Positions 7,036 through 17,613 of a DNA stretch of 64,000 nt are shown here, in pieces. A program made the translations under genes and the position numbers. The stretch is from Antribacter soli (GTDB lineage Bacteria > Actinomycetota > Actinomycetes > Actinomycetales > Cellulomonadaceae), in NCBI RefSeq assembly GCF_021568775.1, contig NZ_JAKGSG010000035.1, forward strand, positions 62,001 through 126,000. Direction: 5' to 3'. The notes beneath the pieces were generated by a model that saw only the letters and a program-made list of their open reading frames with translations, made no database searches and was not told where the DNA came from. Numbering within the stretch: position 1 is the first letter of the stretch; the number at the start of each line of letters is the position of its first letter.

Positions 7036-7075
7036 TGCTGCTCCGAGAGCCCCGGGGACCGGCGGCCGGGGAGCG

Positions 7076-7972
7076 TCAGGGCAGCCAGCGCCGCAGCCGC
7101 CTGCGGCGCGCCGCGGACCATGCTGCGTCGACGTCGTCCCGTGCGCGCTGGGCCCGGACCTCCTCGAGGGCGTGCAGGCGGCCGTACTCGAACGCGGTGC
7201 CCGGCCGGGACGTCCTGGACGCGAGGTCCGCGACCCGCTCGCCGGCGTTGCGGGCGTCGAGGTGTTCACCCAGAGCGTCCTGCAGCGCCTCCATGGCCGC
7301 CGCGAACCGCTCGGCCTTCTTGCCGAAAGTCGGCGCGACGGTCTCTCCCGCGTACCGGGCCCGCTTGGCCTTCTTCCGCGCCTCGTGCAGCAGCTCCGCG
7401 CGCGCATCTCCCGGCGGCGCGGCGGCGGCGACCTCCATCGCCGAGGCGACCGCCGAATAGGTGCGCGCCACCAGGCGCGGCAGCACCTTGTCGGCTCTCC
7501 GGTGCGCCCTGCCCCGCAGCGGCGGCTGCTCCACCAGGGCGGCGAGGCTCTCCAGGAGCGCCCGGTAGCGCGGCGAGTCGAGCTCGTTCAGCACGCGGTC
7601 GTGCGCCGCCCGGTAGCCGCCTTCGAGCTCGGCACGAACCTCCTCGCCGCCCTCGCCCAGGCGCCCGCCCAGGTGCGTCTCGACGACCCCGATCACCCGG
7701 TCGCGGAAGACCTCGGCGTCCCGCGCCTCACCGAGCACCCCGCCGAGCCACTTCAGCTCGTCCCGCACCGGCCGGGTCGCGGCCTTGTCGAACAACCGCG
7801 AGAACGTCTGCAGCGCGCTGCGCAGCCGCCTGGCCGCCACCCGCATGGCATGGACGCTGTCCGGAGCGTCCTGGCGCACCGGCCCGTCCTGGCTGCGGAT
7901 CTGCTCGACCTGCCGGGTCACGCGCTCCATCACGACCTGCACGGCGGGCGAGCTGCGGGAGTACTTGCTCAC
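7076..7972 (-). CDS. CHAD domain-containing protein
   Basis: 298 aa made entirely of a CHAD domain (conserved histidine alpha-helical domain). VHAMRVAARRLRSALQTF near residues 41-58 and the later LLHEARKKAKRARYAGE stretch are the two basic, histidine-bearing helical repeats that define the family. CHAD proteins bind inorganic polyphosphate and often localise to granules; some are fused to CYTH triphosphatases, but this one stands alone. It follows hutI by 25 bp in the same direction and may be read through from the hut operon, though no histidine-related role is implied. GTG start at 7972. Confidence 0.88.
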   Translation of the reverse strand: MSKYSRSSPAVQVVMERVTRQVEQIRSQDGPVRQDAPDSVHAMRVAARRLRSALQTFSRLFDKAATRPVRDELKWLGGVLGEARDAEVFRDRVIGVVETHLGGRLGEGGEEVRAELEGGYRAAHDRVLNELDSPRYRALLESLAALVEQPPLRGRAHRRADKVLPRLVARTYSAVASAMEVAAAAPPGDARAELLHEARKKAKRARYAGETVAPTFGKKAERFAAAMEALQDALGEHLDARNAGERVADLASRTSRPGTAFEYGRLHALEEVRAQRARDDVDAAWSAARRRRLRRWLP

Positions 7973-7997
7973 ACCTCATGATGCACGGACGCGAGAC

Positions 7998-9170
7998 CTA
8001 CCCGGCGACCACCGCTCCGGCCTTCCACACCCGTCGCACGAGCGGCACGCCGGGCCGGTAGGCGAGATGGACGTAGGACGGCGCGTCGAGCTCGACGAAG
8101 TCCGCCCTCGCGCCCGGCACCAGCCGTCCGACGTCGTCGCGGCGCAGCGCCCGCGCGCCGCCCGCGGTCGCGGCCCACACCGCCTCGGCGGGCGTCATGC
8201 CCATCTCCCGCACGGCCACCGCGACGCAGAACGGCATCGAGCTCGTGAACGACGAGCCGGGGTTGCAGTCGGTCGCGAGCGCGACCGTCGCACCGGCGTC
8301 GAGCAGCCTGCGGGCGTCCGGGTAGGGCTGGCGCGTGGAGAACTCGGCTCCCGGCAGCAGGGTCGCGACGGTGCGCGAGCCGGCGAGGAGCTCGACGTCG
8401 GCCCCCGTGAGGAAGGTGCAGTGGTCGACGCTCGCGGCGCCCAGCTCGACCGCCATGGCCACCCCGTCGCTGGGGCCGAGCTGCGCGGCATGGACGCGCA
8501 CGCCGAGACCCCGGGCGGCGCCGGCCTCGAGGATCCGGCGGCCCTGGGTGGTGTCGAACGCGCCGTCCTCGCAGAAGACGTCCACCCACCGCGCGTGCGG
8601 CGCGCAGGCGTCCAGCATCTCCCCCACCACCAGGTCGACGTAGTCGTCGGTCCGCCCGGCGTACTCCGCCGGGACGACGTGCGCGCCGAGGAAGGTCACC
8701 TCGTCGGTGAGCCCGGCGGCCACCTCGAGGATCCGCTGCTCGTCCGCCACCGTGAGCCCGTACCCGCTCTTGACCTCGAGCGTCGTCGTGCCCTGGGCGA
8801 GCATCTCGCCCGCGAGCCGGCGCCCGCGCGCGGCCAGCGTGGCGTCGTCGGCGGCCCGGGTGGCCGCAACCGTCGTCCGGATGCCACCCGCGGAGTAGGC
8901 CCGGCCCTCCATCCGCGCCTCGAACTCGGCGGTGCGGTCCCCGGCGAAGACGATGTGGCTGTGGCTGTCGACGAACCCGGGCAGGACGCAGGCGCCACCG
9001 ACGTCGGAGACCGTGTCCGCCGCGGGTGCCTCACGGGCGGCGCCGACCCACGCCACCCGCCCGCCCTCGACGACCACGGCTGCGTCGGTGACGACCCCGA
9101 GGGGCCCGTCGCCCGCGGTCGGGTCGTTCGTGACGAGCTGACCGATGCCGGTGACGACGTGCGCGGTCAT
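7998..9170 (-). CDS. hutI: Imidazolonepropionase
   Basis: 390 aa, amidohydrolase superfamily, the usual HutI length. Metal ligands are visible in [19 protein letters not shown] and ATDCNPGSS. The family motif VKSGYGLT is present. It hydrolyses 4-imidazolone-5-propanoate to N-formimidoyl-L-glutamate, the third step of histidine breakdown. Its ATG at 9170 overlaps the hutF stop (ATGA), indicating translational coupling. It is the last clear gene of the hut operon. Confidence 0.95.
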   Translation of the reverse strand: MTAHVVTGIGQLVTNDPTAGDGPLGVVTDAAVVVEGGRVAWVGAAREAPAADTVSDVGGACVLPGFVDSHSHIVFAGDRTAEFEARMEGRAYSAGGIRTTVAATRAADDATLAARGRRLAGEMLAQGTTTLEVKSGYGLTVADEQRILEVAAGLTDEVTFLGAHVVPAEYAGRTDDYVDLVVGEMLDACAPHARWVDVFCEDGAFDTTQGRRILEAGAARGLGVRVHAAQLGPSDGVAMAVELGAASVDHCTFLTGADVELLAGSRTVATLLPGAEFSTRQPYPDARRLLDAGATVALATDCNPGSSFTSSMPFCVAVAVREMGMTPAEAVWAATAGGARALRRDDVGRLVPGARADFVELDAPSYVHLAYRPGVPLVRRVWKAGAVVAG

Positions 9171-10516
9171 GATGCGCTCACCGCGCCCGGCGAGCTCAGC
9201 GTGCTCGGCGTGCCGAGGGCGCCCAGCGCGTCCGCGAGCAGGGCGGCGACGTCCGGAACCGGCCGCACCCGCCCGCCGACGACGACGGTCCGCACGTCCG
9301 CGGCCGTCGCGGCGAGCACGAGCTGCTCGGGCCGGGACCCGACCGTGCGGGCCGAGGCGTCGTCGAGCTCGACGAGGTCGCAGAGGTCCCCGACCGCGAG
9401 CCCGGGCACGGCCCGAGGGTCGGCGAGGCCGAGCGAGGCGTAGCCGTTCGCGGTCCCCATCAGCCAGAGCTCGGCCGGGTCGAAGACGCCGCGGCGTCCC
9501 GACGCGAGCCGCTCGTGCGCCTCGGCGGCGCGCAGCTCGAGCACCGGGTCGACGACGGCGTTCTGGTCCGAGCCGATCGCCACCCGGACTCCGGCGTCGG
9601 CCAGCGTGCGGGCCGGGCCGATGCCGTCGGCGAGGTCGGCCTCGGTGGTCGGGCAGAGCGCGACGCTCGCCCCGGCACCGCCGAGCAGGCCGACGTCGGC
9701 GCCGGTGAGATGCGTGGCGTGGACCGCGGTGAAGTGCGGGCTCAGCGCGCCGGCGCGGGCCAGGAGGCCCGTGGGCGTGAGGCCGGTGCGCGCGAGGCAC
9801 TCCTCGTTCTCCCGGGGCTGCTCGGAGACGTGGGCGTGCAGCGGGGTGCCCGCAGGAAGACCGGCGACGACCGCGGCGACGTCCGCCTCGGTCACCGCGC
9901 GGACGCTGTGCACGGCCGCGCCCAGCGTGACGAGCCGGCGGTGCCCGAGGCGGTCGCGGAGGCGGTGCCAGCGCTCGAGCCACGCCTCGGCGCTGCCGTC
10001 GCCGAAGCGCCGCTGGGCAGGCTCGAGCGGCCGGTCCAGGCCGCCGCGCAGGTAGCAGGTGTCCAGGAGGGTGAGCCGCAGACCGATCTCCTCGGCCGCG
10101 TCCGCGAGCGCCAGCTCCATGTCGTGGTCGGGGTAGGGCGCGCCGCCGGGGCGGTGGTGGACGTAGTGGAACTCCCCCACCGCCGTGTACCCGGCGGCGA
10201 GCATCTCGGCGAACACGGCAGCGGCCAGGGCGCGGTAGCGGTCCGGGTCGAGGGCGCCCGCGACGGCGTACATCTGCTCGCGCCAGCTCCAGAAGTCCCC
10301 TCCGTCGCCATGGGTGCGTCCCCGCAGCGCCCGGTGGAAGAGGTGGGAGTGGGCGTTGCCGAACCCGGGCACGACGGTGCCGAGCCGCAGGCCGGCGCCG
10401 TCGTCGGGGGCGCCGACCGTCAGGCGCGTCACCCTTCCGGACGCGTCCGCCTCGATCCGGACGCCGGCCTCGAACCGCCCGCCGACGAGCGCCCGGCGGC
10501 ACCAGGTCACGCTCAC
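9167..10516 (-). CDS. hutF: Formimidoylglutamate deiminase
   Basis: 449 aa, amidohydrolase superfamily. Ligand motifs are [31 protein letters not shown] and [10 protein letters not shown]. HutF converts N-formimidoyl-L-glutamate to N-formyl-L-glutamate and ammonia, so this organism uses the deiminase branch rather than HutG formiminoglutamase. It starts at GTG 10516 inside the stop of the M20 gene (GTGTGA overlap) and overlaps hutI by ATGA. Confidence 0.93.
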   Translation of the reverse strand: MSVTWCRRALVGGRFEAGVRIEADASGRVTRLTVGAPDDGAGLRLGTVVPGFGNAHSHLFHRALRGRTHGDGGDFWSWREQMYAVAGALDPDRYRALAAAVFAEMLAAGYTAVGEFHYVHHRPGGAPYPDHDMELALADAAEEIGLRLTLLDTCYLRGGLDRPLEPAQRRFGDGSAEAWLERWHRLRDRLGHRRLVTLGAAVHSVRAVTEADVAAVVAGLPAGTPLHAHVSEQPRENEECLARTGLTPTGLLARAGALSPHFTAVHATHLTGADVGLLGGAGASVALCPTTEADLADGIGPARTLADAGVRVAIGSDQNAVVDPVLELRAAEAHERLASGRRGVFDPAELWLMGTANGYASLGLADPRAVPGLAVGDLCDLVELDDASARTVGSRPEQLVLAATAADVRTVVVGGRVRPVPDVAALLADALGALGTPSTLSSPGAVSAS

Positions 10517-11733
10517 ACCAGCTCCTCCAGGACGCGGACGAGGGCGTCCACGCCGCGCTCGCAGTCCTCCGCGGCGGCCCCCTCCTCCGGGGCGTGCGAG
10601 ACGCCGGTCGGGTTGCGGACGAAGAGCATCGCCGTCGGCACGTGGGTGGCGAGGACCCCGGCGTCGTGGCCCGCCCCCGTGGGGATGGCCGGCGGGTCGC
10701 CCAGCACGGCGGCGAGCCGGCGGCGCAGGCCGGCGTCGAAGACGACGGCCGGCGCGAACGACTCCTCCACGATCTCCACCGTGCACCCCTCGGCCTCCCC
10801 GGCGGCGCGCACCGCCCCGGCGATCTCGGCGACGACCGCGCGCACGGTGCCGTCGTCCGCGGCGCGGACGTCGAGGAAGGCCTCCGCGACGGACGCGATG
10901 ACGTTCGTCCCGCCGGGGACCACGGTCACACGGCCCACCGTGGCCCGCGCGCCGGGCGTCGCCAGGGCGGCCTCCCGCGCGGCGAGGACCGTCCGGGCGG
11001 CAACGATCACCGGGTCGTGGCGGGACCCCATCGGCGTGGCCCCGGCGTGGTTGCCCTGTCCGACGGCGCGGACGCGCCACCGGCCGTGCGCGAGGATCGC
11101 GGTGGCGAGCGCGACCGGGGCGCCGCGGTGGACGAGGTCGGCGCCCTGCTCGACGTGCAGCTCGACGAAGCAGCCGATCCGCCCGAGGGCCCGGTCGTCA
11201 GGGCCGAGCCGCTGCGGGTCGAGGCCGTTGGCGGCCCAGACCTCGGCGAGCGTGGTGCCCGCGGCGTCGGTCAGCGCCCGGGCCCGGTCCGGGGCCACCG
11301 CGCCGGTCAGGAGCCCCGAGCCGAGGCACGCCACCCCGAACCGGGACCCCTCCTCCTCGGCGAAGACCACGACCGCGAACGGCCGGGCCGGCGTGAGCCC
11401 CGTGGCCTTGAGCCGGGCGACGGCGGCGAGCGCGCTCGCCACCCCCAGCGGCCCGTCGAGCGCGCCGCCACCGGGCACGGAGTCCAGGTGGCTGCCGGTC
11501 ACGACGGCATCGGGGCCGGGTGCGCCCCACCAGGCCCAGAGGTTGCCGTCGGCGTCGGGGACGACGTCGAGACCGAGGCCCGTCGCGCGGGTCGTGAACC
11601 ACTCGCGCAGGGCGCGGTCGGCGTCGTCGAAGACGTGCCGGGAGTAGCCGCCGCGGACGGCGTCGCGCCCGACGTCGGCGATCTCGGCCAGCAGCCCCGT
11701 GACCGTGACGTCCTGTGTGGCGCCGCGCGTCAT
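10513..11733 (-). CDS. M20-family amidohydrolase (allantoate/N-carbamoyl hydrolase-like), probable N-formylglutamate hydrolase
   Basis: 406 aa, M20 peptidase family of the hydantoinase/carbamoylase type. Dinuclear metal motifs are [33 protein letters not shown] and VSHAPEEG, with the dimer-domain motif GNHAGATPM. Database names would usually be allantoate amidohydrolase. It lies between hutU and hutF with stop/start overlaps on both sides, and no HutG deformylase is present. I infer it hydrolyses N-formyl-L-glutamate to glutamate and formate. That substrate is inference; the fold and metal site are clear. Confidence 0.85.
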   Translation of the reverse strand: MTRGATQDVTVTGLLAEIADVGRDAVRGGYSRHVFDDADRALREWFTTRATGLGLDVVPDADGNLWAWWGAPGPDAVVTGSHLDSVPGGGALDGPLGVASALAAVARLKATGLTPARPFAVVVFAEEEGSRFGVACLGSGLLTGAVAPDRARALTDAAGTTLAEVWAANGLDPQRLGPDDRALGRIGCFVELHVEQGADLVHRGAPVALATAILAHGRWRVRAVGQGNHAGATPMGSRHDPVIVAARTVLAAREAALATPGARATVGRVTVVPGGTNVIASVAEAFLDVRAADDGTVRAVVAEIAGAVRAAGEAEGCTVEIVEESFAPAVVFDAGLRRRLAAVLGDPPAIPTGAGHDAGVLATHVPTAMLFVRNPTGVSHAPEEGAAAEDCERGVDALVRVLEELV

Positions 11734-13388
11734 GCCGTCTCCCACATCGGGACGCGCAGCCCGCGGTCGCGAGCCACCTCCGCGGCCCGCTCGTAGCCGG
11801 CGTCGACGTGCCGCATGACGCCGGTGCCCGGGTCGTTGACGAGCACGCGCTCGAGCTTCTGCGCGGCCAGCTCGGTGCCGTCGGCGACGATCACCTGGCC
11901 GGCGTGGATCGACCGGCCGATGCCGACGCCGCCGCCGTGGTGGATCGAGACCCAGGTGGCACCGCTGGCGGTGTTGAGCAGGGCATTGAGCAGCGGCCAG
12001 TCCGCGATCGCGTCGGACCCGTCCGCCATGGCCTCGGTCTCCCGGTACGGGGAGGCCACGGAGCCGGAGTCGAGGTGGTCGCGCCCGATGGCGACGGGGG
12101 CGCTGAGCTCGCCGGAGGCGACCATCTCGTTGAACCGCAGCCCTGCGAGGTGGCGCTCCTTGTACCCGAGCCAGCAGATGCGGGCAGGGAGCCCCTGAAA
12201 CTGGACCTTCTCCTGGGCGGCCTGGATCCACCGCCGCAGGTGCTCGTCCTCGGGGAAGAGCTCGAGCACGGCCCGGTCGGTGGCGGCGATGTCCGCGGGG
12301 TCTCCCGACAGCGCCGCCCACCGGAACGGGCCTTTGCCCTCGGCGAAGAGCGGGCGGATGTAGGCCGGGACGAACCCGGGGAACTCGAAGGCGCGCTCGT
12401 ACCCGCCGAGCTGGGCCTCGGTGCGCAGCGAGTTGCCGTAGTCGAAGACCTCGGCACCGGCGTCCTGGAAGCCCACCATGGCCTTGACCTGCGCGGCCAT
12501 CGAGGCTCGGGCCCGGTCGGTGAACCCGGCCGGGTCCGCGGCGGCGGCCTCGTGCCACTCCTCGACCGTGACGCCCTCGGGCAGGTAGCTGAGGGGGTCG
12601 TGGGCGCTCGTCTGGTCCGTGACGACGTCGACGGGCACGCCGCGGGCGAGGATCTCGGCGAAGACTGTCGCGGCGTTGCCGACGAGCCCCACCGACAGCG
12701 GCCGGCGCTCGGCCCGCGCGGCGAGCACCCGCTCCAGGGCGGTGTCCAGGTCGGTGGTGTGCTCGTCGAGGTAGCCGTGCTCGACGCGGCGGGCGAGGCG
12801 GGACTCGTCGACGTCCACGATGAGCACCGCCCCGCCGTTGAGCGTCACCGCGAGCGGCTGCGCGCCGCCCATGCCGCCGCAGCCCCCCGTCAGGGTGAGC
12901 GTGCCTGCCAGGGTGCCGCCGAACCGCTTGCGGGCGACCGCGGCGAACGTCTCGAACGTGCCCTGCAGGATGCCCTGGGTCCCGATGTAGATCCACGAGC
13001 CCGCGGTCATCTGGCCGTACATCGTCAGGCCCTCCGCCTCCAGGCGCCGGAACTCGGGCCAGGTGGCCCAGTCCCCGACGAGGTTGGAGTTCGCGATGAG
13101 CACGCGGGGCGCCCACTCGTGGGTCCGGAAGACCCCTACCGGCTTGCCCGACTGGACGAGCAGGGTCTCGTCGGCCTCGAGGCCGGTCAGCGTCCGGACG
13201 ATCGCGTCGAACGCCTCCCAGCTCCGCGCCGCCCTGCCGGTGCCGCCATAGACGACGAGATCCTCCGGGCGCTCGGCCACCTCGGGGTCGAGGTTGTTCA
13301 TGAGCATCCGCAGCGCGGCCTCGGTCTGCCAGCTCTTGGCCGTCAGCGCCGTGCCTCGGGGAGAACGGATCTGGGTCTGCCGTGACAT
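11730..13388 (-). CDS. hutU: Urocanate hydratase
   Basis: 552 aa, full length. NAD+-binding and active-site motifs include [25 protein letters not shown] and the late segment [16 protein letters not shown]. It adds water to urocanate to give imidazolonepropionate, the second step of histidine degradation. ATG 13388 is preceded by AAGGAAG. Its stop overlaps the start of the M20 gene (ATGA), and 51 bp separate it from the ABC transporter's binding protein upstream. Confidence 0.96.
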   Translation of the reverse strand: MSRQTQIRSPRGTALTAKSWQTEAALRMLMNNLDPEVAERPEDLVVYGGTGRAARSWEAFDAIVRTLTGLEADETLLVQSGKPVGVFRTHEWAPRVLIANSNLVGDWATWPEFRRLEAEGLTMYGQMTAGSWIYIGTQGILQGTFETFAAVARKRFGGTLAGTLTLTGGCGGMGGAQPLAVTLNGGAVLIVDVDESRLARRVEHGYLDEHTTDLDTALERVLAARAERRPLSVGLVGNAATVFAEILARGVPVDVVTDQTSAHDPLSYLPEGVTVEEWHEAAAADPAGFTDRARASMAAQVKAMVGFQDAGAEVFDYGNSLRTEAQLGGYERAFEFPGFVPAYIRPLFAEGKGPFRWAALSGDPADIAATDRAVLELFPEDEHLRRWIQAAQEKVQFQGLPARICWLGYKERHLAGLRFNEMVASGELSAPVAIGRDHLDSGSVASPYRETEAMADGSDAIADWPLLNALLNTASGATWVSIHHGGGVGIGRSIHAGQVIVADGTELAAQKLERVLVNDPGTGVMRHVDAGYERAAEVARDRGLRVPMWETA

Positions 13389-13439
13389 GGGGTCTTCCTT
13401 AGCTTCGTTCGGTGGGTTGCGGGCGCCGGACCGGCCCGG

Positions 13440-14354
13440 TCAGAGGAGGCCGGCCTCGGTCAGCCAGTCGGACGCGATGTCCTCGAGGGACTCGCCGGTG
13501 GCGGCCCGGCCGTTCATCGCGATGAGGTCCTCCGTGGTCAGTGCCCCGGACACCTCGTTCAGCGCCTCGGTGATCGTGTCGCTCACCTTGTCCGAGCGGA
13601 CGATCGGCACGACGTTCTCAGCGGCGAACAGGAACTTGTCGTCCTCGAGCGACACGAGGTCGTTCTCGGCGATGGCGGGGTCCGTGCTGAAGACGTCGGC
13701 CGCCTGGACCTGTCCGGAGGTCAGTGCCGCCAGGGTGAGCGGGCCACCGGCGTCCAGGCTGACGAACTCCTTGAACGTCAGGCCGTAGACGTCCTCGAGG
13801 CCGAGCACGCCGTTGACGCGTGTCTTCCACTCCGGCGGTGCGCCGAGGGAGATCTCGCCGGCCACCGGCTGGAGGTCGGAGATGGTCTCGAGGCCGTACT
13901 TCTCGGCCGTCTCCCGCGTCACGGCGAGCACGTCCTTGTCCTGCGCGGCGGAGGCCTCGAGCATGGCGAGGTCGTCGGGCAGGACCTCGCCGAGCTCGGC
14001 GATCACGTCCTCGGTGCTGGTCGCGGTGGACTCGGTGTCGAGGTACTTGAGCAGGGCGCCGGCGTAGTCCGGGACCAGGTCGATCGAGCCGTCCTGCACC
14101 GCGGCGATGTAGACCTCGCGGCTCCCGATGTTGAACTTCTCCTCGACCTCCACACCGGCGTCCTGCAGGGCGAGGGAGTAGATGGTCGCGATCAGCTGGC
14201 TCTCGGAGAAGTCCGCGGAGCCGATGACGACGCCGGAGCCCGAGCCGCCGGCGGCGTCCGCGCTGAGCGGGTCGCCGGCGGCACAGGCGGTGAGGGTGAG
14301 CAGGGCGATACCGCTGAGGCCCGCCAGGCCGACGCGGAGGGGGGATCGCTTCAT
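13440..14354 (-). CDS. ABC transporter substrate-binding lipoprotein, OpuC/HutX type
   Basis: 304 aa lipoprotein. The signal peptide ends in a lipobox, LTLTAC (Cys near residue 24). The rest is an OpuAC (glycine betaine/choline-binding) domain: GSADFSESQLIATIYSLAL at the front, VDLVPDYAGALLKYL-like core and DVFSTDPAI. Members of this QAT family bind quaternary amines, but some (HutX) bind histidine. Its place inside a hut operon makes histidine or urocanate the best guess. It overlaps the upstream permease by ATGA. Confidence 0.88.
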   Translation of the reverse strand: MKRSPLRVGLAGLSGIALLTLTACAAGDPLSADAAGGSGSGVVIGSADFSESQLIATIYSLALQDAGVEVEEKFNIGSREVYIAAVQDGSIDLVPDYAGALLKYLDTESTATSTEDVIAELGEVLPDDLAMLEASAAQDKDVLAVTRETAEKYGLETISDLQPVAGEISLGAPPEWKTRVNGVLGLEDVYGLTFKEFVSLDAGGPLTLAALTSGQVQAADVFSTDPAIAENDLVSLEDDKFLFAAENVVPIVRSDKVSDTITEALNEVSGALTTEDLIAMNGRAATGESLEDIASDWLTEAGLL

Positions 14355-15103
14355 GGTGTTGCCTCTCTGGGGGATGCGGGGGGAACGACGCCCGGACGGA
14401 CCCTGCTGGTCCGCCGGAGGATGGGGAGCTGGGCCCTGGTCAGGCCCGGCGAGACGACGGCGCGCTCCAGGCCGAGGAACGCCAGCTCGAGCGCGAGGGC
14501 GACGACGGCGACGAGGATCGCGCCGGCGGCCATCTGCGTGTAGTCCGACGAGGCACGGCCGTCGATGATGTACCGGCCGAGGCCCTTGAGGGAGACGTAG
14601 GCCGCGACGGTCGCCGTGGAGACGATCTGCAGCGTGGCGTTGCGTACGCCGGACAGGAAGAGCGGCAGCGCGCACGGGACCTGGACGTGCCACAGGATCT
14701 GCGGGCGGGTGTAGCCCGTCGCGCGAGCCGCGCCGACGGCACCCGGGTCAGCACCCTGGATGCCTGCGACGGTCCCCGACAGGATCGGGGGCGCCGCGAG
14801 CAGCACGAGGACGACGATGGTCGGCCCGACGAACGCGAGCCGGGAGCCGATGTGCGGCGCGACGAGCATGACCACGAGGACCAGCAGGCCGAAGGTCGGC
14901 AGCGCCCGGAGCGCGTTGGCGACGCCGGCGACGAGGAGCTCCCCGCGTCCGGTGTAGCCGATGTAGACGCCCAGCGGGACGGCGATCGCGAGCGCGATGA
15001 GCAGCGCGGTGCCCGAGTACAGGAGGTGGTAGCCGACCTGGACGGGGATCGAGTCCGCGCCGGCCCACTGGGCGGGGTCGAGGAACCAGTCGAGGATGGT
15101 CAT
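14351..15103 (-). CDS. ABC transporter permease, OpuC/HutW type
   Basis: 250 aa with about six membrane segments. The BPD_transp_1 coupling motif appears as GAARATGYTRPQILWHVQ near residues 135-152, where it contacts the ATPase. It is the second of two related permeases of the importer. It is translationally coupled on both sides: its ATG overlaps the stop of the first permease and its stop overlaps the start of the binding protein. The C-terminal 20 residues are a polar tail. Confidence 0.88.
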   Translation of the reverse strand: MTILDWFLDPAQWAGADSIPVQVGYHLLYSGTALLIALAIAVPLGVYIGYTGRGELLVAGVANALRALPTFGLLVLVVMLVAPHIGSRLAFVGPTIVVLVLLAAPPILSGTVAGIQGADPGAVGAARATGYTRPQILWHVQVPCALPLFLSGVRNATLQIVSTATVAAYVSLKGLGRYIIDGRASSDYTQMAAGAILVAVVALALELAFLGLERAVVSPGLTRAQLPILRRTSRVRPGVVPPASPREATP

Positions 15104-15750
15104 GCCGTCTCCGCCTTCTGCTGCCACGGGGTCAGGGCGCGGGTGACCGCGTGGACGAGCACGTCGAGCACCACCGACAGCACCAGGCACATCACGATCC
15201 CGGCCACGATCGGCACGGTGAGCCGCAGCGAGAACCCCTGGGTGAAGAGCGACCCGAGCTGCGGGATGCCGAGCAGGGCCGCCATCGTCACGATGCTCAC
15301 GTTCGAGACGACGGCCACGCGCAGCCCGCCGCCGATCGCCGGCACGGCCACCGGCAGCTCCACGTGCCAGAGCCGCTGCCAGGGGCGGTAGCCCATCGCC
15401 GTCGCGGCCTGGACCGTGTCGTGCGGGACGGAGGCCAGGCCGTCGGCGATGACCCGGACCAGCAGCGCGATGCTGTAGACGGTCAGCGCGACGACGACGT
15501 TGAGCGGGTCCAGGATCTTGGTGCCGAGGACCTGGGGAAGCAGGACGAACAGCGCGATCGACGGGATCGTGTAGAGCAGGCCCGAGCCGCCGATGACGAG
15601 CGGGTAGATGCGCGCGGAGCGCGACGCCCACCAGCCCAGGGGGACGGCGAGGAGAAGGCCGAGCACCGTCGGGATGACGCTGAGCGCCGCGTGCCACGCG
15701 GTGAGCTCGCCGATGCGGGCGGCGTTGTCCCAGATCCAGTCCAGCGTCAC
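15100..15750 (-). CDS. ABC transporter permease, OpuC/HutW type
   Basis: 216 aa with about five to six membrane helices. The coupling loop is AATAMGYRPWQRLWHVELP. It pairs with the second permease to form the membrane channel of the importer. The GTG start at 15750 overlaps the ATPase stop (GTGA). Confidence 0.88.
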   Translation of the reverse strand: MTLDWIWDNAARIGELTAWHAALSVIPTVLGLLLAVPLGWWASRSARIYPLVIGGSGLLYTIPSIALFVLLPQVLGTKILDPLNVVVALTVYSIALLVRVIADGLASVPHDTVQAATAMGYRPWQRLWHVELPVAVPAIGGGLRVAVVSNVSIVTMAALLGIPQLGSLFTQGFSLRLTVPIVAGIVMCLVLSVVLDVLVHAVTRALTPWQQKAETA

Positions 15751-16850
15751 GAGGCGACCTCCGCTTCCCGCCCGCGGCCCAGGTGCCGGAGCACCTCGGC
15801 CGCGCCGACGCTGCCGCGCAGCCGGCCGTCGGGGCCGGCCACCAGGCCGCGCCCGGTGGGGCTCGACAGGGCGGCGTCGAGAAGGTCGCGCAGGCTGCCG
15901 TCGGCGCGGGCGACAGTCCCCGAGAAGTCGATGTGGCGCTCCTCGACGACGTCACCCGCCGTCCGGAGGTCCACCCACCCGAGCGGCGCCTCGGCGTCGT
16001 CCACGACGACGCACCAGCCGCCGTCGACCTCGCCGAGGTCGGCGGGACGGGCGCCGAGCCGGACCATCGCCTCGTCGGCGAGCTGCACGGTCGCCGTCGC
16101 CTCGACGAAGCCCAGGGCGCGGTAACCGCGGGAGGCGCCGACGAAGTCCGCGACGAAGGGGTCGGCGGGGTGGGCGAGCAGCTCGGCCGGTGAGGCGACC
16201 TGGGCCAGCGTCCCGCCCTCACGGAAGACGGCGACCTGGTCGCCGAGCTTGAGCGCCTCGTCGATGTCGTGGGTGACCATCACGATCGTCTTGCCGATGT
16301 CGCGCTGGAGCTGCAGGAAGGAGTCCTGGAGCTGGGTGCGCACGACGGGGTCGACGGCGCTGAAGGGCTCGTCCATGAGCAGGAAGGGCGGGTCCGTGGC
16401 GAGCGCCCGGGCGACGCCCACGCGCTGCTGCTGCCCGCCGGAGAGCTGGTAGGGGTAGCGCAGGGCGAAGCGCTCGTCGAGCCCGACCTTCGCCAGGAGC
16501 TCCAGCGCGCGGGCCCGCGCCTCCTTCTTGCCCACGCCGAGCAGGCGGGGCAGCGCGGCGACGTTGTCGACCACGGTGCGGTGCGGGAACAGGCCGGCGC
16601 TCTGGATGACGTAGCCGATCTTGCGCCGCAGGTCGATCGCGTCGACCGACCGGGTGTCCTGGCCGTCGAGGCTGACGACGCCCTCGGTCGGGTCGATCAG
16701 GCGGTTGATCATCCGCATCGACGTCGTCTTGCCGCAGCCCGAGGGACCGACGAGCACCGTCAGGCGGCCGCTCGGGGCCCCGAAGGTGAGGTCGTGCACC
16801 GCGTGCGTGCCGTCGGGGTACACCTTGGAGACGTGCTCGAACGTGATCAT
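15747..16850 (-). CDS. ABC transporter ATP-binding protein, OpuC/HutV type with C-terminal CBS-like region
   Basis: 367 aa. The ATPase domain fills residues 1-240: Walker A GPSGCGKTT, Q loop YVIQSAGLFPH, signature LSGGQQQRV, Walker B LLMDEPFSAVD, switch histidine VMVTHD. Residues about 265-360 form a weak tandem-CBS-like region, known in OpuA-type ATPases as an ionic-strength or ligand sensor. It energises the two-permease importer encoded downstream. ATG 16850 overlaps the IclR stop (ATGA). Confidence 0.92.
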   Translation of the reverse strand: MITFEHVSKVYPDGTHAVHDLTFGAPSGRLTVLVGPSGCGKTTSMRMINRLIDPTEGVVSLDGQDTRSVDAIDLRRKIGYVIQSAGLFPHRTVVDNVAALPRLLGVGKKEARARALELLAKVGLDERFALRYPYQLSGGQQQRVGVARALATDPPFLLMDEPFSAVDPVVRTQLQDSFLQLQRDIGKTIVMVTHDIDEALKLGDQVAVFREGGTLAQVASPAELLAHPADPFVADFVGASRGYRALGFVEATATVQLADEAMVRLGARPADLGEVDGGWCVVVDDAEAPLGWVDLRTAGDVVEERHIDFSGTVARADGSLRDLLDAALSSPTGRGLVAGPDGRLRGSVGAAEVLRHLGRGREAEVAS

Positions 16851-17527
16851 GCGGTCGCTCCTTCCAGCTCGTGGCCCGCCGGGCCACCGAGCTCCGACGA
16901 GAGGGTGGCGACCTCCCCGACGAGCAGGTCGCCGTAGCGGGACGCGTCGTCCTCGCCGAGCCGGTAGCTCGGGACGACGAGACTCAGGGCCGCGACCACG
17001 CGCCGGCCGACCCGGATCGGTGCGGCGATGGCGGTGACGTCGCTCTCCACGCCGCTCTTGACGAGCGCCCAGGATCCGGCCGGGGTCGCGCCGGTGAGGG
17101 CCTGGCCCGCCGCCGTGCCGTCGAGGGGGATGGTGCCGCCCACCCAGCTCCGGTGCCGGATGGAGTGCGTGCCCTCCACGATGGCGATGTACAGCGCCGT
17201 CTCGTGGTGGCCGACGATGCTGAGGTAGACCGACTCGCCCGTGGCGTCCGCGAGGCGCTTCATCGCGGGAAACGTGAGGTCGACGAGGGACTCGTTGCTC
17301 AGCGCCTGCGCGCCGAGCTGGATGATCCGCCCGCCCGGGGTGTACGAGGCGTCCTCGTCCCGGCGGACGAATCCGGCGCCCTCGAGCGTGCGCAGGAGCC
17401 GCAGGGCCGTGCTCGGGGCGAGGTCGGTGGCTCGGGAGGCCTCGGAGAGGGTGGCGCGCCCCCTCTCGCAGATCACCGCGAGGAGAGCGAGCGTCCGCTC
17501 GGCTGTCCTGGTCCCGGTCTCGGCCAT
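16847..17527 (-). CDS. IclR-family transcriptional regulator of the hut operon
   Basis: 226 aa. The N-terminal winged HTH (RTLALLAVICERGRATLSEA, then SRATDLAPSTALRLLRTLE) is followed by an IclR effector domain from about residue 85 (DLTFPAMKRLADATGESVYL). It is the first gene of the operon, so it probably controls itself, the transporter, the hut enzymes and the divergent hutH-like gene. The effector is likely urocanate or histidine (inference). ATG 17527 has a GGAGGGAACGAG ribosome site. Candidate operators lie at 17614-17650. Confidence 0.9.
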   Translation of the reverse strand: MAETGTRTAERTLALLAVICERGRATLSEASRATDLAPSTALRLLRTLEGAGFVRRDEDASYTPGGRIIQLGAQALSNESLVDLTFPAMKRLADATGESVYLSIVGHHETALYIAIVEGTHSIRHRSWVGGTIPLDGTAAGQALTGATPAGSWALVKSGVESDVTAIAAPIRVGRRVVAALSLVVPSYRLGEDDASRYGDLLVGEVATLSSELGGPAGHELEGATA

Positions 17528-17613
17528 CTCTCGTTCCCTCCACGGGTCGTGTGCCTGCTCGTGTGCCTGCAGCGAACGTAAGGGCCGGAGGTTTTCGGCA
17601 CGTCGCCGGGCTA

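Noticed and set aside
10513-13116. A frame extending the M20 amidohydrolase far upstream into hutU
   Set aside because: The added part is antisense-like Arg/Gly/Ala-rich sequence in the wrong frame of hutU; the ATG at 11733 with ATGA overlap is the natural start.
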